Assembly: GCF_029382255.1 (NCBI RefSeq)
Contig: NZ_JARLLG010000007.1
Location: forward strand, 62,001 to 126,000
Origin: Isoptericola croceus
GTDB lineage: Bacteria; Actinomycetota; Actinomycetes; Actinomycetales; Cellulomonadaceae
Length of the DNA: 64,000 nt
Direction: 5' to 3'
Below are positions 14,816 through 22,338 of the stretch, in pieces. How positions within the stretch are numbered: position 1 is the stretch's first letter; every line of letters begins with the position of its first letter. The notes beneath the pieces were generated by a model, which was not told the DNA's origin, searched no databases, and saw nothing but the letters and a program-made list of their open reading frames with translations. The position numbers were made by a program, and so were the translations under genes.

Positions 14816-17800
14816 CTAGTCCACCCGGATGATCTGCCACAGCTGGCTGTCCCCACCCGCTTCCGTGACCTGGACGATCTCGGCACCCGCCGCCGTGGAC
14901 GAGCCGGACACGGCGAGCACCTTGCCGCTGTTGACGTTCTTCAGCTTGCTGTACCCGTTTCCGGCGTCGACCAGCTGCCAGCGCTGGTTGGCACCGTCGT
15001 TGTCGGCCCACTGCACCACTGTCGCGTTGTCGGCGGTGGACGCGCGGTAGACGTCGATCAGCTTGCCGCTCTTCCGACTGGAGACCTCGAACGCGCCTGA
15101 GGCTGCAGGCTCGAACCTCCAGTGCTGGTTGGCGACGTTGTTGTAGTCCCACTGGACGATCCTTGCGCCGTCCGAGGTGGACCCGCTGGCCACGTCCACC
15201 GCGAGCCCAGTGTTCTTGTTCACGATCTTGTAGTAGGCGCCCGGTGCCGGGAAGTCCACGCTGGAGAACGCGTCCAGCGCACACACCGTGTTGCTGGAGG
15301 CCGGGTTCTTGGTGCCCTTGCACACGATCTTCATCGTGTGCGGCCCGGCGGGCAGGTCCGTCTTGCGGAGCAGCACGACCTGCTTCGTCACGGAGGGCGC
15401 GTAGGCGTCGATGTCGGCCTGGACGAGCGTGCCGTCGAGGTAGACGTCGACCTTGCCCATGTTGGGCTGCTTCATGCTCACGTACTGGACGCCGGTACCC
15501 GTGAACGTGTACTCGGCGGAGTTGCCCGCCTGGGCGGTGTAGCGCTCCGAGCCGTGGAAGTCCCTGGTGTCGTTCCAGCTTTTCCACGCGCCGGTGTAGG
15601 TCACGCGGGCGTCCTTGTCATCGACGTGGGTCCACTGCTGCCGGACGACCGACGTCGACTCCGCGGACCGGTTGCCCTGGGCATCCACGACGTACAGCGT
15701 GTAATCGCCGGGCGACTCCGGGATCGCGATGCTGGTCGCGGTGCCGCCCGCTCTGGTCATCGTGGGGCCGTCGGCGAAGCTGGTCGTCCCCGCGGGGGCC
15801 AGCCAGATCGTCCTGGTCGCATCGCCGGTGCTCCTGATCGGGATCGACGCCGCGCCGTCGTCGTTGGAGGTGCTGGCTGGCAGTACCCAGTCCGGGGTGG
15901 TCGCTCGGTTGCCGGGCAGGATGTCCTGGTACGCCGCCTCGAGGCCGGATTTCACGGTGATCTGGTAGGCCGCGGTCGGCCAGACGTTGTCCGGGTAGAC
16001 GAGCACGTCTTGGATTGTGCTGTTCGGCACGTTCTTGTTGGCGATCTTGCCGACCGTGCTGTAGGTGTTGGTGATGCTCAGGTCGTGCTGGCGTCCCCAG
16101 GTGCCCGAGGCGATCGTGTACGCCACGTCGGGCGACAAGTTCAGCACGTTGTCGTGATGGTTGATGAATGCCGATCCCTCGTCGGGGTGCATCCCGTACT
16201 TGTGCCCGGCGGGCACGCCCTGGAGGTAGTTGTTGCTGATGGTGGTGCCGGGCTGGCTGCCCAGCGTGTAGATGGGCGCCGAGTCGTTCAGGCGCTGCAA
16301 CGTGTCGACGATCTGGTTGTGGCTGATGTCGTTGTTCTTGGCCGTGGTGGTCGGCACGTTCGGCACGATCGAGTTCGCCGAGCCGTCGAAGTTCCACCAG
16401 CCCCAGCCCAGCGTGACGCCGTTCCACGGCGCCTTCTCGATCAGGTTGTGCCGCACGGACAGCGTGTCGACGAGGTACGCCGAGATCGGGCTGCTGCCGT
16501 TGAACAGCACCGCGCTGTCGTGGAGGTAGTTGTTCGTGATCTCGATGTTCTTGCAGACGCCCTCGGCCGAGGCGGGGTACTTCTCGTTGTTCGTGCTGGT
16601 GTGGTCCCCGATGTAGATGTGCTGCGGATGCCCGACGTTCACCGCCGACCCGGCGATGTCGTTCGTGTAGTTACCGATCAGCTTCGAGTCCCGCACGTCG
16701 TTGTCTAGGGTGATACCGCCGGCGCCGGTGTGCTGCACCTTGTTGCGCTCCAGCACGATGCCATCCGCGTTCTCAAGCTGGACGATGCCGGGCGGCAGCT
16801 CGATGTTGCGGTAGAAGTACGCGTGGAAGTTCTTCCTCCCGTAGACGAGGTTGCCGCCGTTGCCCTGCTGGGCCTGCTTGAAGGATGAACCTGCCACGTC
16901 GAACAGGTTCCAGTCCGAGTGCTGGATCGTCATGCCGCTGAAGGTCAGGTTGCGAACGTGGCTCGAGGTCGACGTGCCCGCGATCTTGAGCACCGTGGTC
17001 ACGTTGTTCGGCGCCCAGACGGACGCGGTCGCCATGTTCTCGTTATTGGCCTTGTAGTAGTAGACCGTCTTGCTCGTCCGGTCGAAGAAGAACTCGCCTG
17101 GGGTGTCCAGGAACTCGTAGGCGTTCATGATCTTCTGGCTACCGGTTGCCTGGAAGTCGCCGTTGTGTGCGCCCTGGGCGATGGCCGCGCCGGGCTGCTG
17201 GAACAGCGCGACACGGTTGGCACCGTCGGAGCTCGTGGTGATCTGCCGGACGCCCACGATGGCCGTGGTCCACGTCGTCGCCGTCTCGATCTCGACGTCG
17301 CTCTGGTTCGTCGCGATCGCGGGCAGGTCGGACAGGCTGTACTTGGACCCGTCGCACTCCGAACCGGACTCCCACGCCCACGGGGCCTGCCCGGCGGTGA
17401 TCGCATGGGTCCCGTAGCAGCCGGCCGAGGTGATCGTCTTGGACGCCATGGACGCGCGCTTGTCGTTGACGTAGAGCGCACGGAGCTTGTTGTCGCGGCT
17501 GAGCGGAGCCTTCCAGATGTTCCCGCTGTGCTGCGTCCACCCGGTCACCTCGACACCACCGTTGAGGACCGGCGTCTCACCGGGGTAGGCGGAGTAGAGC
17601 ACCCGGTGGCCGTTCGTGCCCGAATCACCCGGTCCGAACTCGATGGTGCTCGTCACCGGGTAGTTTCCGCCGCGCAGGTACACCTGGATGTCGCCGGTCA
17701 TGTCCGAGCTGACCGTGCGGACCACGTCTCGCGCGCGCTCCACCGTCCGGAACGGTGCCGCGATTGTGCCGGGGTTCGAGTCGTTGCCGGACGGCGAGAC

Positions 17801-17920
17801 GTAGTACGTCGCCTGGGGGGCTGCGTCCGCCGACTGCGCGGAACCCCCGACAAAGAGTGCGAACAGGGTCAACGCCAGCAACGACGACAGCGTCCGCCTG
17901 GCACGAAAGTGCGAAGCCAT
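14816..17920 (-). CDS. Secreted parallel beta-helix glycosidase (GH141-like) with ricin-type lectin domain
   Basis: 1034 aa. A Sec signal (to about residue 33, SADAA) is followed by a right-handed beta-helix domain starting YYVSPSGNDSNPGTIAAPFR and containing VYLRGGNYPVTSTIEFGPGD, the hallmark start of GH141-type proteins; known members include an alpha-L-fucosidase and a xylanase. Then come an Ig-like part (about 690-760), a beta-sandwich (about 765-890, VSMKQPNMGKVDVYLDG) and a C-terminal ricin beta-trefoil (about 895-1034) with N-Q-x-W repeats for carbohydrate binding. Its neighbourhood is an L-fucose operon and its promoter carries the same TATGATGT core as the regulator gene. Alpha-L-fucosidase on plant or other polysaccharide is the best guess. 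Confidence 0.75.
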   Translation of the reverse strand: MASHFRARRTLSSLLALTLFALFVGGSAQSADAAPQATYYVSPSGNDSNPGTIAAPFRTVERARDVVRTVSSDMTGDIQVYLRGGNYPVTSTIEFGPGDSGTNGHRVLYSAYPGETPVLNGGVEVTGWTQHSGNIWKAPLSRDNKLRALYVNDKRASMASKTITSAGCYGTHAITAGQAPWAWESGSECDGSKYSLSDLPAIATNQSDVEIETATTWTTAIVGVRQITTSSDGANRVALFQQPGAAIAQGAHNGDFQATGSQKIMNAYEFLDTPGEFFFDRTSKTVYYYKANNENMATASVWAPNNVTTVLKIAGTSTSSHVRNLTFSGMTIQHSDWNLFDVAGSSFKQAQQGNGGNLVYGRKNFHAYFYRNIELPPGIVQLENADGIVLERNKVQHTGAGGITLDNDVRDSKLIGNYTNDIAGSAVNVGHPQHIYIGDHTSTNNEKYPASAEGVCKNIEITNNYLHDSAVLFNGSSPISAYLVDTLSVRHNLIEKAPWNGVTLGWGWWNFDGSANSIVPNVPTTTAKNNDISHNQIVDTLQRLNDSAPIYTLGSQPGTTISNNYLQGVPAGHKYGMHPDEGSAFINHHDNVLNLSPDVAYTIASGTWGRQHDLSITNTYSTVGKIANKNVPNSTIQDVLVYPDNVWPTAAYQITVKSGLEAAYQDILPGNRATTPDWVLPASTSNDDGAASIPIRSTGDATRTIWLAPAGTTSFADGPTMTRAGGTATSIAIPESPGDYTLYVVDAQGNRSAESTSVVRQQWTHVDDKDARVTYTGAWKSWNDTRDFHGSERYTAQAGNSAEYTFTGTGVQYVSMKQPNMGKVDVYLDGTLVQADIDAYAPSVTKQVVLLRKTDLPAGPHTMKIVCKGTKNPASSNTVCALDAFSSVDFPAPGAYYKIVNKNTGLAVDVASGSTSDGARIVQWDYNNVANQHWRFEPAASGAFEVSSRKSGKLIDVYRASTADNATVVQWADNDGANQRWQLVDAGNGYSKLKNVNSGKVLAVSGSSTAAGAEIVQVTEAGGDSQLWQIIRVD

Positions 17921-18014
17921 ACCGGTTCCTCTCGTGAATCTCCATTGATTCGGGCAGCAACCGCGACCGCAGGGTCATCTGGGGGGCGTGCGTTGGGTCG
18001 ACGGCGACGCGCTT

Positions 18015-18043
18015 AACATAGGACATATGATGTGAGATCTCAA
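18015..18043 (-). promoter_or_regulatory. Sigma-70 promoter of the GH141-like gene with operator in the spacer
   Basis: On the minus strand TTGAGA (18038-18043) and TATGTT (18015-18020) are spaced by 17 nt. The spacer holds CACATCATATG (18024-18034), which fits CAnATnATnTG, a short palindrome. Its plus-strand core TATGATGT is shared with the first GntR gene. A repressor there would block RNA polymerase directly. Confidence 0.55.
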
Positions 18044-18120
18044 TGGTTACCCATCGGCGGGTCGCTGACCTGGGGTGATGCTGGACGTGGGGCGGCTACC
18101 GCCGGGATGCTTCGCTGCTT

Positions 18121-18355
18121 GTGTGGAACAAGAAGTCCGTGGCGGTGGCCGCGGCCAACCGCGTAGACCCTCAAGCGTGTCGTGCCGTGTTCGACTCGGC
18201 GTTCGAGCAGGTCGCGGCCCGGTTCGCGCGCCGGGACGCCCGTGGCGTTGCGCGGGATCTGCTGGCCGGGTCTGGTCGCGCCGTTGGAGCGCAAGAACTG
18301 CTGGACGATCGCCGAGCACGCCGGCCAGAGACCCCGCAGCGGCTGCGCAGATGAC
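18121..18355 (+). pseudogene. Transposase N-terminal fragment (IS4/IS701-type), frameshifted
   Basis: One frame reads VDPQACRAVFDSAFEQVAARFARR...RDLLAG and, after a shift near 18270, another reads LVAPLERKNCWTIAEHAG. Together they resemble the N-terminal region of DDE transposases of the IS701-like group, where the segment PLERKN-W-AEHAG is characteristic. The catalytic part and inverted repeats are absent. It points to an old insertion at this site. Confidence 0.5.
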
Positions 18356-18656
18356 GATCGTCCACCAGGGTGCACTCGAGATGGCTGAGCTCGCCGGTGA
18401 GAAGTCACAGGACCCTGCAGTCCAGGAGCTGGCCGCCGGGATCGCCGGCGCTCAGCAGCCAGGCACCCAGGTGGTCATTTGGGACTGCAGCGGACACGCC
18501 AACCAGCAGTGGAACGTCAACGCCGACGGAACCATCACCGGGGTGCATTCCGGCCTGTGCCTGGACGCCGCGGGCTGGGGCACCAGCAACGGCACGACGG
18601 TCCAGCTCTGGACCTGCGGCGGCGGACAAGCCAACCAGCAATGGACCAGACGGTAA
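18351..18656 (+). pseudogene. Chimeric fragment: DUF305 piece fused to a ricin-domain tail
   Basis: An ATG at 18351 starts a 101-residue frame. Residues 1-37 (MTIVHQGALEMAELAGEKSQ ... LAAGIAGAQQP) match the core of DUF305, a four-helix family usually with paired HxxxxM motifs; only one is present. At residue 38 it joins the C-terminal ricin repeats [20 protein letters not shown] to the end QANQQWTRR, nearly identical to the ends of the two esterases at 25.4 and 26.8 kb. No signal peptide remains, so export and function are doubtful. It is best read as a recombination product in an insertion-sequence graveyard. Confidence 0.55.
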
Positions 18657-18840
18657 CCACGCTGCACCGGCGGCCTGTAGAGAGTTGAGCAGGTGGGCTG
18701 CGAACCTGGTGGGGTGTCGGCCCCGGTGTCGTGAGCCAGGAAAGCCCCGCCCGGCGGTCGCCCTTCGAGGGCGATCGCCGGGCGGGCTCGTGTGCGTGGC
18801 TGTCGCGATGAGGTCGTCGCGGGGGTATGCGAGACGGCGG
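18462..18840 (+). repeat. Ricin-tail plus terminator cassette, copy 1
   Basis: This segment is almost identical to 27758-28090 across the coding part and terminator. Beyond the terminator it matches the sequence after the first esterase (to about 26712) instead. It is therefore a mosaic of the other two copies. Confidence 0.7.
18746..18786 (+). terminator. Strong hairpin terminator
   Basis: Nineteen-base arms (18746-18764 and 18768-18786, CCCGCCCGGCGG...) pair at 18 positions with one G-T mismatch around a TTCG-type tetraloop. The same hairpin follows both esterase genes. Confidence 0.75.
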
Positions 18841-18990
18841 CCGCGACAGCCTCGACGAACGTCGCGACCGCGTACGCCCCGGGGTCCTCGACACCGCGTG
18901 CGAATCCCCGACCGCGAGCACTGGCACGAGCTGCTGTAGGAGCCTCCACTGAACCCGGGAGGCGCGACAACCCGGGGTGCCACGAGTCCG
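18800..18990. other. Intergenic stretch, no gene recognised
   Basis: Between the ricin cassette and the Fic promoter, all frames are short and unlike known proteins. The first 40 bases are the tail of the repeated cassette; the rest shows nothing I can name. Confidence 0.4.
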
Positions 18991-19001
18991 GGTAGGCGCC
19001 G

Positions 19002-19057
19002 CCAAGTGGTAACAACGATCGGGCGCGTGTTACCAGTTAGGCGCTAAGTGGTAACTT
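19002..19057 (+). promoter_or_regulatory. Promoter of the Fic gene embedded in GTGGTAAC repeats
   Basis: AAGTGGTAAC occurs at 19002-19011 and again at 19046-19055 (extended to AAGTGGTAACTT); the inverted form GTTACCA lies at 19029-19035. The second direct copy contains the -10 (TAACTT, 19052-19057) and the inverted copy forms the -35 (TTACCA, 16-nt spacer). The ATG at 19064 follows 6 nt later, so the mRNA is probably leaderless. Binding by the gene product's own HTH domain would give autorepression. Confidence 0.55.
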
Positions 19058-19063
19058 GAGGTC

Positions 19064-20302
19064 ATGGATGGTGACCAGTTGTCGTGGCCGCCGGTCGGCG
19101 CCGAGATCCACGAGTGGGTCTCCGCGCGCACCGAGCCGGGCCGCCTGGCGCCCCTGCGGCGGTACACCGCCGCCGTCGTCCCGTCTATCGCCGATCGGCC
19201 CGTGACGATGCCGGGCGACCTCTTCGCGGAATCCGATGACGCAGCGCGCGAGATGAGCCGCTTCGACGCGGAGCTCGGCGGTGAACTCGCGCCCTTCACC
19301 AGCGTGCTGCTGCGCAGCGAGTCGGCCGCGTCATCGAAGATCGAGCGACTGACGGCTTCCGCGCGGCAGATCGCACTCGCCGAGCTCGGACCGGCGAAGT
19401 ACGGTTCGAACGCGCCGCAGATCGTCGCCAACACCAGGGCGATGCGAGCCGCACTCGACCTCGCGGACGAGATGAGCCCTGAGGCAATGCTCGCGATGCA
19501 TCGCGAACTCATGCTGCAGCACGACCCGCAGGAGGCCGGGAGGTGGCGCACCGAGCAGGTCTGGATCGGTGGATCGGACTTCTCTCCAGCGGGAGCTGAC
19601 TTCGTGCCGCCGCACCACGACCACGTTCCAGCGGCGATCGACGACCTGGCCCGGTTCGCGGCTCGGCATGATGTGCCGGCCATCCCGCACCTGGCCATCG
19701 CCCACGCACAGTTCGAGACGATCCACCCGTTCACCGACGGCAACGGACGAACCGGACGTGCCCTCGTGCAGGCGATGTTGCGTGCCAGAGGGCTGACGCG
19801 CAACGTCACCATGCCCCTGTCGGCCGGCTTGCTCGCACATGTTGGTGACTACTACCGCGCCCTTGACGCCTACCGCGAGGGTCGTCCCGAACCCTTGGTG
19901 ACGATGTTCAACACGTCGACATACCGCGCCATCGACAACGGCCGGGCCTTGGTCGGCGATGTCCGAGCGATCCGTGAGGCCTGGGACGAGCGCCTGACGG
20001 TGCGCCGCGGCAGCCGCACCTACGACGTTGCCGACCTCCTCACGCGCCAGCCCGTCATCGACAGCCGCACGCTCGCCTCGGAGCTCGGTATCGCGCGCGG
20101 GCATGTGCGCCGCCACATGGACCCGCTGATCGAAGCGGGTGTCGTGACCGAGACCAAGGTCCACCGGCACGGCATCACGTGGTCCGCGTTGGAGATCCTG
20201 CATGCCCTGGACGACTTCGCCGAGCGTGCCGGGAAGCGGCGTGCCCCCGCGGGACACGCGCGTGCAGTGAACGACATCGCATCCGACCGGCCGGCTCGCT
20301 GA
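19064..20302 (+). CDS. Fic-family AMP-transferase with C-terminal winged helix
   Basis: 412 aa. The Fic active site HPFTDGNGRTGRALVQAML lies at about residues 224-242 (catalytic His, phosphate-binding loop), so AMP or nucleotide transfer to a protein hydroxyl is expected. The N-terminal Fic_N region has SESAASSKIERLTAS, the place of the auto-inhibitory helix S-x-x-x-E-G/N in class II Fic proteins; here the Glu is kept but the next residue is Arg. The C-terminal part (about 325-375, TLASELGIARGHVRRHMDPL) is a winged helix for DNA binding. Neither a toxin nor antitoxin partner is adjacent, which suits the self-regulated class. Target unknown. Confidence 0.85.
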   Translation: MDGDQLSWPPVGAEIHEWVSARTEPGRLAPLRRYTAAVVPSIADRPVTMPGDLFAESDDAAREMSRFDAELGGELAPFTSVLLRSESAASSKIERLTASARQIALAELGPAKYGSNAPQIVANTRAMRAALDLADEMSPEAMLAMHRELMLQHDPQEAGRWRTEQVWIGGSDFSPAGADFVPPHHDHVPAAIDDLARFAARHDVPAIPHLAIAHAQFETIHPFTDGNGRTGRALVQAMLRARGLTRNVTMPLSAGLLAHVGDYYRALDAYREGRPEPLVTMFNTSTYRAIDNGRALVGDVRAIREAWDERLTVRRGSRTYDVADLLTRQPVIDSRTLASELGIARGHVRRHMDPLIEAGVVTETKVHRHGITWSALEILHALDDFAERAGKRRAPAGHARAVNDIASDRPAR

Positions 20303-20326
20303 GCCAGAGGTCCATGCCGCGCCTTG

Positions 20327-20854
20327 TCAGCGCGGGACGCGTGTGAACAGCCCCGGGTAGTCGACCACGAGCCCGTCGTCGTCCACGGTGATCTCGCGCC
20401 GGAAGTCGCTGTCACGGGACTCGTAGAGGTATTGGTCGGTGGCGAGGCGAGTGTATCGCTGCGGGTCGGCCGTGACGGTGAACGTCTCGGGGTCGACGTA
20501 CGCCGTCACGATGTCCGCCGCCTCGCCGACCGCCAGCTCGAGCCGGCGGATCGGGAGGGTGTTGGTGAACGGGCTGAAGGCCAGGTCGATGTCCACGGCC
20601 TCGGCCAGGTCGGGGCGGGCCGATCCGTCCGCATGCCACTCGCCGTCGTCCCGCGCGAGCTCGAGGGTGCGCCCGTCCGACGACCGGAGGCTCAGCGCGA
20701 TGAACGTCCACGTGGGGTCGAGCTCGACGGCGTACTCGAGCTGCTCCGGCCCGAGGTCGACGATCGACCGCGCCCGATATTTGCCGTCGCGCACCGTGAG
20801 GTCGAGATGCTCCACGCTGTCGGAGGCGACGCCGTGCCACACCACCATCACCAT
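20327..20854 (-). CDS. Putative glycolipid-binding domain protein
   Basis: 175 aa, matching the DUF1089/putative glycolipid-binding family through VVWHGVASDSVEHLDLTVRD at the start, the middle motif YAVELDPTWTF and the end SRDSDFRREITVDDDGLVVD YPGLF. The fold is a beta-barrel of lipoprotein-localisation type; biochemical role is not established. It lies convergent to the Fic gene and about 75 nt downstream of the VOC gene, same strand, so co-transcription is possible. Confidence 0.75.
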   Translation of the reverse strand: MVMVVWHGVASDSVEHLDLTVRDGKYRARSIVDLGPEQLEYAVELDPTWTFIALSLRSSDGRTLELARDDGEWHADGSARPDLAEAVDIDLAFSPFTNTLPIRRLELAVGEAADIVTAYVDPETFTVTADPQRYTRLATDQYLYESRDSDFRREITVDDDGLVVDYPGLFTRVPR

Positions 20855-20929
20855 GGGCCGTCACTCCTTGCTCGTCCCGTCCAGGATCGCGGGTGGGGCG
20901 CTGCCGCGCACCCGGTCGGGACGCGCCGG

Positions 20930-21307
20930 TCACGAGGAGGGTTCGCGCAGGATGTGCGGCACGCCGGCCGGGTTGCACACCCAGTGGGCGCGAGGGGGCA
21001 GGGGTTCGAGCTCGTCGCGGGTGGGCGTCCCGTGGGCGGCCAGGTGCCGCGTGGCGGCGTCGAGGTCGTCGGTGTTGAGCTCGAGCCAGAGGTCGTGGTG
21101 CGCGGTGCTGTCGACCTGGTCGAGCCACAGCGTGCACGGGCCGAACTGGACGCGTGCCGTCCTGCTGACCTGTTCGCCGGGGGCGTCGGGCTCGGTCTGG
21201 ACGTCGAGCCCCAGGGTGTCGCGGTAGAAGGCGAGCGTGTCGTCGTAGCGGGCGGTGGGGATCTTCATCGCGATGTTGACGCCACCGCGGAACGTGGGCG
21301 TGGACAT
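20930..21307 (-). CDS. VOC-superfamily (glyoxalase/bleomycin-resistance fold) protein
   Basis: 125 aa, one VOC unit with paired beta-alpha-beta-beta-beta modules: NIAMKIPTARYDDTLAFYRD at the start, TLWLDQVDSTAHHDLWLELN in the middle and HWVCNPAGVPHILREPS at the end. Metal-ligand positions are incomplete, so enzymatic class is unclear. It is divergent from the SRPBCC-ArsR pair and shares their operator region. Confidence 0.75.
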   Translation of the reverse strand: MSTPTFRGGVNIAMKIPTARYDDTLAFYRDTLGLDVQTEPDAPGEQVSRTARVQFGPCTLWLDQVDSTAHHDLWLELNTDDLDAATRHLAAHGTPTRDELEPLPPRAHWVCNPAGVPHILREPSS

Positions 21308-21330
21308 GTGACCTCCTGGGATCGGGTAAG

Positions 21331-21379
21331 TGCAAGCAGGCTATTGCAGTTTGGGGTCACCTGCAATAGATTGATTGCA
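21331..21379. promoter_or_regulatory. Two TGCAA-N8-TTGCA operators in a divergent promoter
   Basis: The 18-bp palindromes lie at 21331-21348 and 21362-21379, with starts 31 bp apart (three helical turns). The second contains the TAGATT -10 (21367-21372) and reaches the ATG at 21379, so the SRPBCC gene is probably leaderless and tightly repressible. The ArsR protein encoded two genes downstream is the likely binder. Confidence 0.6.
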
Positions 21380-21849
21380 TGACGACATCGACCGACCACA
21401 TCGAGCGCGAGACCGAGATCGCCGCACCACGCGCGCTGGTCTGGGAGCTGGTCACGGAACCGGGCTGGTGGATCAACGACGGCGAGCTCGTCGAGCACCG
21501 GATCGAGCCTGACGGCCAGCGTCGGGTGGTCGTGCACGACCCGGTCCACGGCGCCTTCGCCGTCCGGACCGTGACCGAGCGCCCTCAGGAGTACGTCGCG
21601 TTCCGCTGTTACAGCGGGAACAGCAGCGGCCGACGGCGTGGCTCACTGAACGCGGGGGCGTCCACCCTGGTCGAGTTCCACCTCACGGCCCTGTCTCCGA
21701 CGGCGACCAGCCTGCGCGTCGTGGAGTCCGGGTTCGACTCGCTCGACGAGGACGCCTCCGCCCGGCGGGCGATGCTCGACGCGAACACCGAGGGCTGGGT
21801 CGTCGAGCTGGACCTGGCTCGGCTCGGCGCCGAGGGCGGTGTCGCATGA
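21379..21849 (+). CDS. SRPBCC/AHSA1-family protein
   Basis: 156 aa with the START-like fold of Activator of Hsp90 homologues: IERETEIAAPRALVWELVTE at the N-terminus, GWWINDG, YVAFRCYSG in the middle and VVESGFDSLDEDASARRAML leading into the C-terminal helix. These proteins bind hydrophobic ligands in a deep cavity; function is unknown in most cases. The common SRPBCC-ArsR gene pairing, here with a 4-nt overlap, suggests the regulator controls this gene and the divergent VOC gene. Confidence 0.8.
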   Translation: MTTSTDHIERETEIAAPRALVWELVTEPGWWINDGELVEHRIEPDGQRRVVVHDPVHGAFAVRTVTERPQEYVAFRCYSGNSSGRRRGSLNAGASTLVEFHLTALSPTATSLRVVESGFDSLDEDASARRAMLDANTEGWVVELDLARLGAEGGVA

Positions 21850-22178
21850 CGTCGTCGGCGGTGGTCCAGGTCTGCTCGGCGCTCGGCGACGAGAACCGGT
21901 GGCAGATCCTGCGGATGCTGGGGGAGCGACCGCGATCGGCATCGGCGTTGGCGGCCGAGCTCCCGATCAGTCGGCAGGCGATCGCCCAGCACGTCGAGGT
22001 GCTGGTGCGCGCAGGGCTCGTGGAGCGGGAGCGCCACGGCCGTGAGGTGCGGTACGTGCCCGTGGGCGCGGCGCTCAGTGCCGCCGTCGGCCAGCTCCAG
22101 GCCGCTGCCGCCGGGTGGGACCGCCGGCTGGAGGCGCTGAGGCGGCGTGCTGAAGGATCCGCGGAAGTTAGCGGGTGA
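21846..22178 (+). CDS. ArsR-family transcriptional regulator
   Basis: 110 aa, ATGA-coupled to the SRPBCC gene. Winged-helix features: VCSALGDENRWQILRMLGER, recognition helix LPISRQAIAQHVEVLVRAGL and wing VERERHGREVRYVPVG. No Cys metal-sensing box (ELCVCDL) is present, so it is not a canonical metal sensor. It likely represses its own operon through the paired operators upstream. Confidence 0.85.
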   Translation: MTSSAVVQVCSALGDENRWQILRMLGERPRSASALAAELPISRQAIAQHVEVLVRAGLVERERHGREVRYVPVGAALSAAVGQLQAAAAGWDRRLEALRRRAEGSAEVSG

Positions 22179-22224
22179 GACCGCGGGACGGCGTCGGGTG
22201 AGAACACCTCGGAGCCCGAACGCG

Positions 22225-22258
22225 GGCACCGGGAGCGCATCGATGCTCCCGGTGCCCG
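22225..22258. terminator. Bidirectional hairpin terminator
   Basis: Perfect arms GGGCACCGGGAGC and GCTCCCGGTGCCC enclose an 8-nt loop. It separates the convergent ArsR and GH43 genes. Confidence 0.75.
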
Positions 22259-22338
22259 TTCATGGCGTCAGTCGTACCGGCATGTGCTGCCGCCTTCGTT
22301 GAGCGTTCCGGCTCCTTGCTGCTGCGGTCGAGAATCGA

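Noticed and set aside
15122-16708. 528-residue plus-strand frame opposite the GH141-like gene
   Set aside because: Val/Arg/Asp-rich antisense of a clear hydrolase; no start signals.
18351-18656. A functional DUF305-ricin secreted protein
   Set aside because: No signal peptide, only part of DUF305, and its tail is a copy of neighbouring esterase ends.
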